Origin: Bacteroidota bacterium
Lineage (GTDB): Bacteria; Bacteroidota; Bacteroidia; UBA7662
Direction of reading: 5' to 3'
NCBI GenBank assembly: GCA_016868485.1
Contig: VGGT01000060.1
Location: 1 to 9,211, forward strand
Length of the DNA stretch: 9,211 bases
In this document: in pieces, positions 6,016-9,211 of the stretch
Numbering within the stretch: the stretch's first letter is position 1
Layout: each line of letters starts with the position of its first letter
Position numbers and translations under genes: made by a program
The notes under the pieces: model-generated
Told to the model about the DNA's origin: nothing
The model's input: only the letters and a program-made list of their open reading frames with translations
Database searches by the model: none

Positions 6016-9000
6016 ACGACTGTGTTGGTTTCGGAGGTTACCAATGCACGGTCACGAACAGGGTTTGGATATACCGAAACACCATCGAAGCTCGACTTCA
6101 CGAAACGTGGGGCGCGTAGGCCATGATGAGCCAATGGCTCGGCCCAATCGTTGGCCAATTCCGTTTGACTGCTCACCATCAACACGCCTTCCCCTTCGCC
6201 CTGAGCCTCAACACGGAATACAGGTGATCCGGCCGAAACTTGACAATCGGCCAGTGTAAACCAACTGATGAACAAAGTAGTGCCCTGTTGTGTGAATTGA
6301 ACCGCGTCGGAAGCCAGAAGGCTGGATACATTACGAACCACAACACCCTCGGGCAAACGAACAACTACCGTAGCTGCACCCAAACGCGTCTCCAATCCAG
6401 ATACGATATTGAACGAGTAGGAACCATAGTTCGTGCGAACAACACCCATCTCATCCATCGAAGTGAACTCCTCGCGCAGGCTCAGATTGGGTGTGCCACT
6501 GCCATTGGCATCACCTGAACAAAGCGCCTTGATGTTCTGCGTCACCTGATTGTTGCTGACTGTAATGCTTGGATTCTCGAAGCGCCAGTCGCCCGCTGTG
6601 AAGGATGAACGCTGCTGGGATGTGCGCTGAGAGATTTGCAAGGCGTCGGTGTTGTTTACTGTATTTGAATTATTCACGTCGGCTGCCAGGAAGCGAATCG
6701 GTGAAAGTGTAACCTGTTGGGCCGCAAACTGCGCCACACGCAAGGCATCGGTAGCGTTTACACCAACCCAAGGTTTGGTGGTCACAAACGACAAGGTGTA
6801 GCTTCCGTTGGCCACATTGTTGAATGTGTAGCTGCCCGTACTTCCCGTATTGGCTGTGGCAACAACCGTTGAACCACTGCGCAAACTCACCGAAGTGTTG
6901 GTCATCGCTGTTGCAGCTGTATTGTCGTAGCTCACCATACCGGAAATCGCTCCGGGGGCTACTGTCGCACAGGTGCCAAAGTAATACGCCGGAAGTGTGG
7001 TGTCGCTGGTGATCGTAGCCGCACGGTTGTAGCCGCCAAATCCGTCTGTTACACCGCAGGCCGCAGGTACCTGCTCCACCGAAGCGAATGTATTGCCGTT
7101 GATGTACTTGTACTCAATGGTTACGCCATCTGGAATATTTGTGGTGTAGGTGTACACACCGGGCGTCGAAGAAAGCATCATCATGGTCGAGCCGGGGTTG
7201 AAGCCCTGGAACGATCCAGCAATGTGAATACCGTTGGCTGAAATGGTCTGACCACTCATGTTCACTTGGAAAGTAACACTGCGGCTCACCGATGGAGGTG
7301 TTAATCCGCAACTTCCGTACACGAAAGCGGGTAATACGGTGTCATTCACCACGGTGAGGAAGCGATTGCCATTTAAGGCACAGGTGGCAGGAACGGATTC
7401 CCAAACGCCGCTGTTCACAAACTTATACTCGATGTTTGTGTTGGCATTCACCAATGCGGTGAATTGATAAATGTTGGGGTTGCCCGCATCTACAACCATG
7501 GGAGAACCGGTTGGATTCCATCCTTGAAAGTTACCGGCAACATACATTCCATTAGCACCGACCGTTTGGTTGGTCATGTTTACACGGAACACCACCGAAC
7601 GCTGAACGGGAACCGCAGCAGCACGGTAGAAACCACTGCACGACCAGTACATGGCACCAATCACGCGGCTGCCTCCTTGCACTTCCCACATACCGGCCGA
7701 CAAATTCAAAGTGGCTGGAAGTTGTGCTACTGGCTCTATGGTCCAACTGCCCGAACCCATGCGGTAGCGAACAAAGTGAGCATTGCTGCCCATACCCGGA
7801 TTGTAGTTAACGCGTACTTGTGTCACTCCTGAAGAAACACCGGTAGAATCCATGCTCAAACCTGTTGGCTCGTGGCGGTTGGCCGCTACCGCGTTGAGGT
7901 CATAGCGCGTCACTTGCGGATCAAAGTTGCTCCAATTGGCCGACCAGTCGGTGGTTCCGAAAGCACCGCGGTGGTTCACCGGCATGAAGAACGGATCGGT
8001 CAAACGCGAGTTGGTGAATGAAGCGCCCGACAACAATATACTGCCTGAAGTAGGCAAAAGTGCAGGGTTGGTGAGGCTGTTGTAGCCCGGTGCCAAGCCC
8101 AACGATGATGTCGAAGAGAACGTCTGGTTGCCCCGTGATGCGCTGTTGAAATACGCATCCATACCCGTCCAGGTATTGGCACCCGATGTCTGCTCAAAAT
8201 TGTTCGTCATATTGGCCAATACCACATGCTCCAATTGCATGAGGTTGTTGGTGGCGTTGCCTTGGGCCGCTGATCCATCGATGTGTAAGCCTGTGGGGTA
8301 ACCCATTAACACAGAATTGTAGATCGAAGTGCGTGAATTGCGACGCAGGTGCATGGCACGGCGGTACAAGGCAGCGGGTGTGCCGTTCTCCTTAGGCCCA
8401 ATGATGGTGACGTTCGAGAACAGGGGCGCAGTGATCGGCGTGTTGCCCGTGCCTGTTCCGTCGTTGTCTGACTCAAAGCCATTCGACTGCGATTGGTCGG
8501 CAATGGCCGCATCGCGAATCGACAAAGCAAACTGGATCTTACCACTGTATCCGAAATCGGTGTCGAAATCATCATCCCAAGCGCGGTGGGTAATCAAGTA
8601 CTTGCCGTTTACGGTTCCACCAAACCATTCGAAGGCATCGTCGCCCGAATAGGAAACCTGGATGTTCTCCGTGATGGTGCGGCGACCCACACCGCCCATG
8701 GTGAGGCCGTTGATTTCGTTGTTGGGTTGGTAGGCAATACCTGGGAACTCAATGCGCACATAGCGCATCACGCCCGAGCTATCGTCGTCGTTGGTTCCAC
8801 CATAAACAGCATCAGCACCCAACAAACCACCTTCAATTTGCGCTGTGCCACCTGGCACATTGATGAGGGCGCTTCCCAAAACCACAACACCACCCCAGTC
8901 GCCATAAGTGCGGCTGCCTACGGGTTCGTTGGATGTGAACACGATGGGCTCACATTGCGTTCCGACTGCGTTGATTTTACCCGTGCGGGCAATGATCAAA

Positions 9001-9211
9001 GTTCCTTTAGAGGCTTTGTCGCCACGGATCACCGTACCCGGCTCGATGGTGAGAGTAGCCCCATCCTTCACGTAGCGGTAACCGTTCAAAATATAAACCT
9101 TGTCTTTAGTCCAGGTGGTATTCGTGGTGATGTCGGCCGTAACCGATACTTCCGATGTGATGCTGTAATCAGCCTGGTTGGGGTTGAAGTTGCTCCATCC
9201 TGCGGCCCAAT
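5860..9211 (-). CDS. Large T9SS-secreted multi-domain protein (beta-helix, starch-binding-like, dockerin-like, cohesin-like), 5' end missing, frameshifted near the C-terminus
   Basis: The frame is open to the right edge, so the N-terminus and signal peptide lie outside. The main frame runs 9211-5997; the last 51 codons continue in another frame to the TAA at 5860-5862. Parts in order, numbered from the in-frame TTG at 9089: beta-helix-like region typical of Bacteroidota T9SS cargo (1-375; VKDGATLTIEPGTVIRGDK, WDDDFDTDFGYSG, HLRRN); TTDWSANWSNFDP (379-391); a linker module (about 395-490); two related starch-binding/CBM-like modules (about 497-593 and 603-707; each opens FRVNM or FQVNM, has VAGNFQGWNP or IAGSFQGFNP, and ends in a Gly-Ser/Thr-Cys); a CnaB/carboxypeptidase-regulatory-like module (713-770); a dockerin-like module (774-836; DVNNSNTVNNTDALQI); a cohesin-like module (about 885-985); and the T9SS type A sorting domain from VYPNPV (1007). 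The likely fate is export across the outer membrane and anchoring or release at the surface. Ligands are unknown; glycan binding is inferred from the CBM-like folds only. Confidence 0.85.

Noticed and set aside
6010..6030. Programmed -1 frameshift in the sorting domain
   Set aside because: No X XXY YYZ slippery heptamer or A/T-rich slip site is present; an indel is the simpler explanation.

Overview
The window looks like a chromosomal segment from a member of the Bacteroidota, most likely a free-living Flavobacteriales-type lineage. The evidence is a type IX secretion system (T9SS) target protein with a C-terminal sorting domain, a DoxX-type membrane protein of the BT_3928 kind, a Bacteroidota-specific arginase-like protein, two lipoproteins with short lipoprotein signals, and a general lack of strong Shine-Dalgarno sequences. 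The genus cannot be read from the sequence. Base composition looks balanced (about half G+C by eye) and similar across the genes.

Layout, plus strand, 1-4932: the 3' part of a DoxX-like/thioredoxin-fold-like membrane protein (open at the left edge); one base later a DppB/OppB-type ABC transporter permease; a 214-base spacer with two repeat arrays; shikimate kinase (aroK); a 235-base spacer with a four-copy 23-bp repeat; a small lipocalin-like lipoprotein; a 64-base spacer mostly filled by a 15-bp repeat; and an arginase/formimidoylglutamase-like protein whose metal-binding motifs are degenerate. Minus strand, 4993-9211: a conserved lipoprotein of unknown function, then, across a spacer with two repeat arrays and an intrinsic terminator, the 3' part of a very large secreted multi-domain protein. 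That protein has a right-handed beta-helix-like region, two starch-binding-like modules, a CnaB-like module, a dockerin-like module, a cohesin-like module and a T9SS sorting domain. It runs off the right edge.

How the genes work together: only the first two look strictly co-transcribed, with a 1-base gap. The rest appear to be individually functioning housekeeping or surface genes rather than one pathway. I see no defence system, integrase, insertion sequence, CRISPR array, tRNA or rRNA.

The most unusual features are two. First, almost every intergenic spacer carries its own short tandem repeat (six arrays, units of 15, 18, 19, 20, 22 and 23 bp, mostly different in sequence), several of which touch start or stop codons. 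Second, the large secreted protein has an apparent single-frame disruption inside its sorting domain. The remaining 51 residues of that domain, ending in a normal C-terminus, are intact in the next frame.
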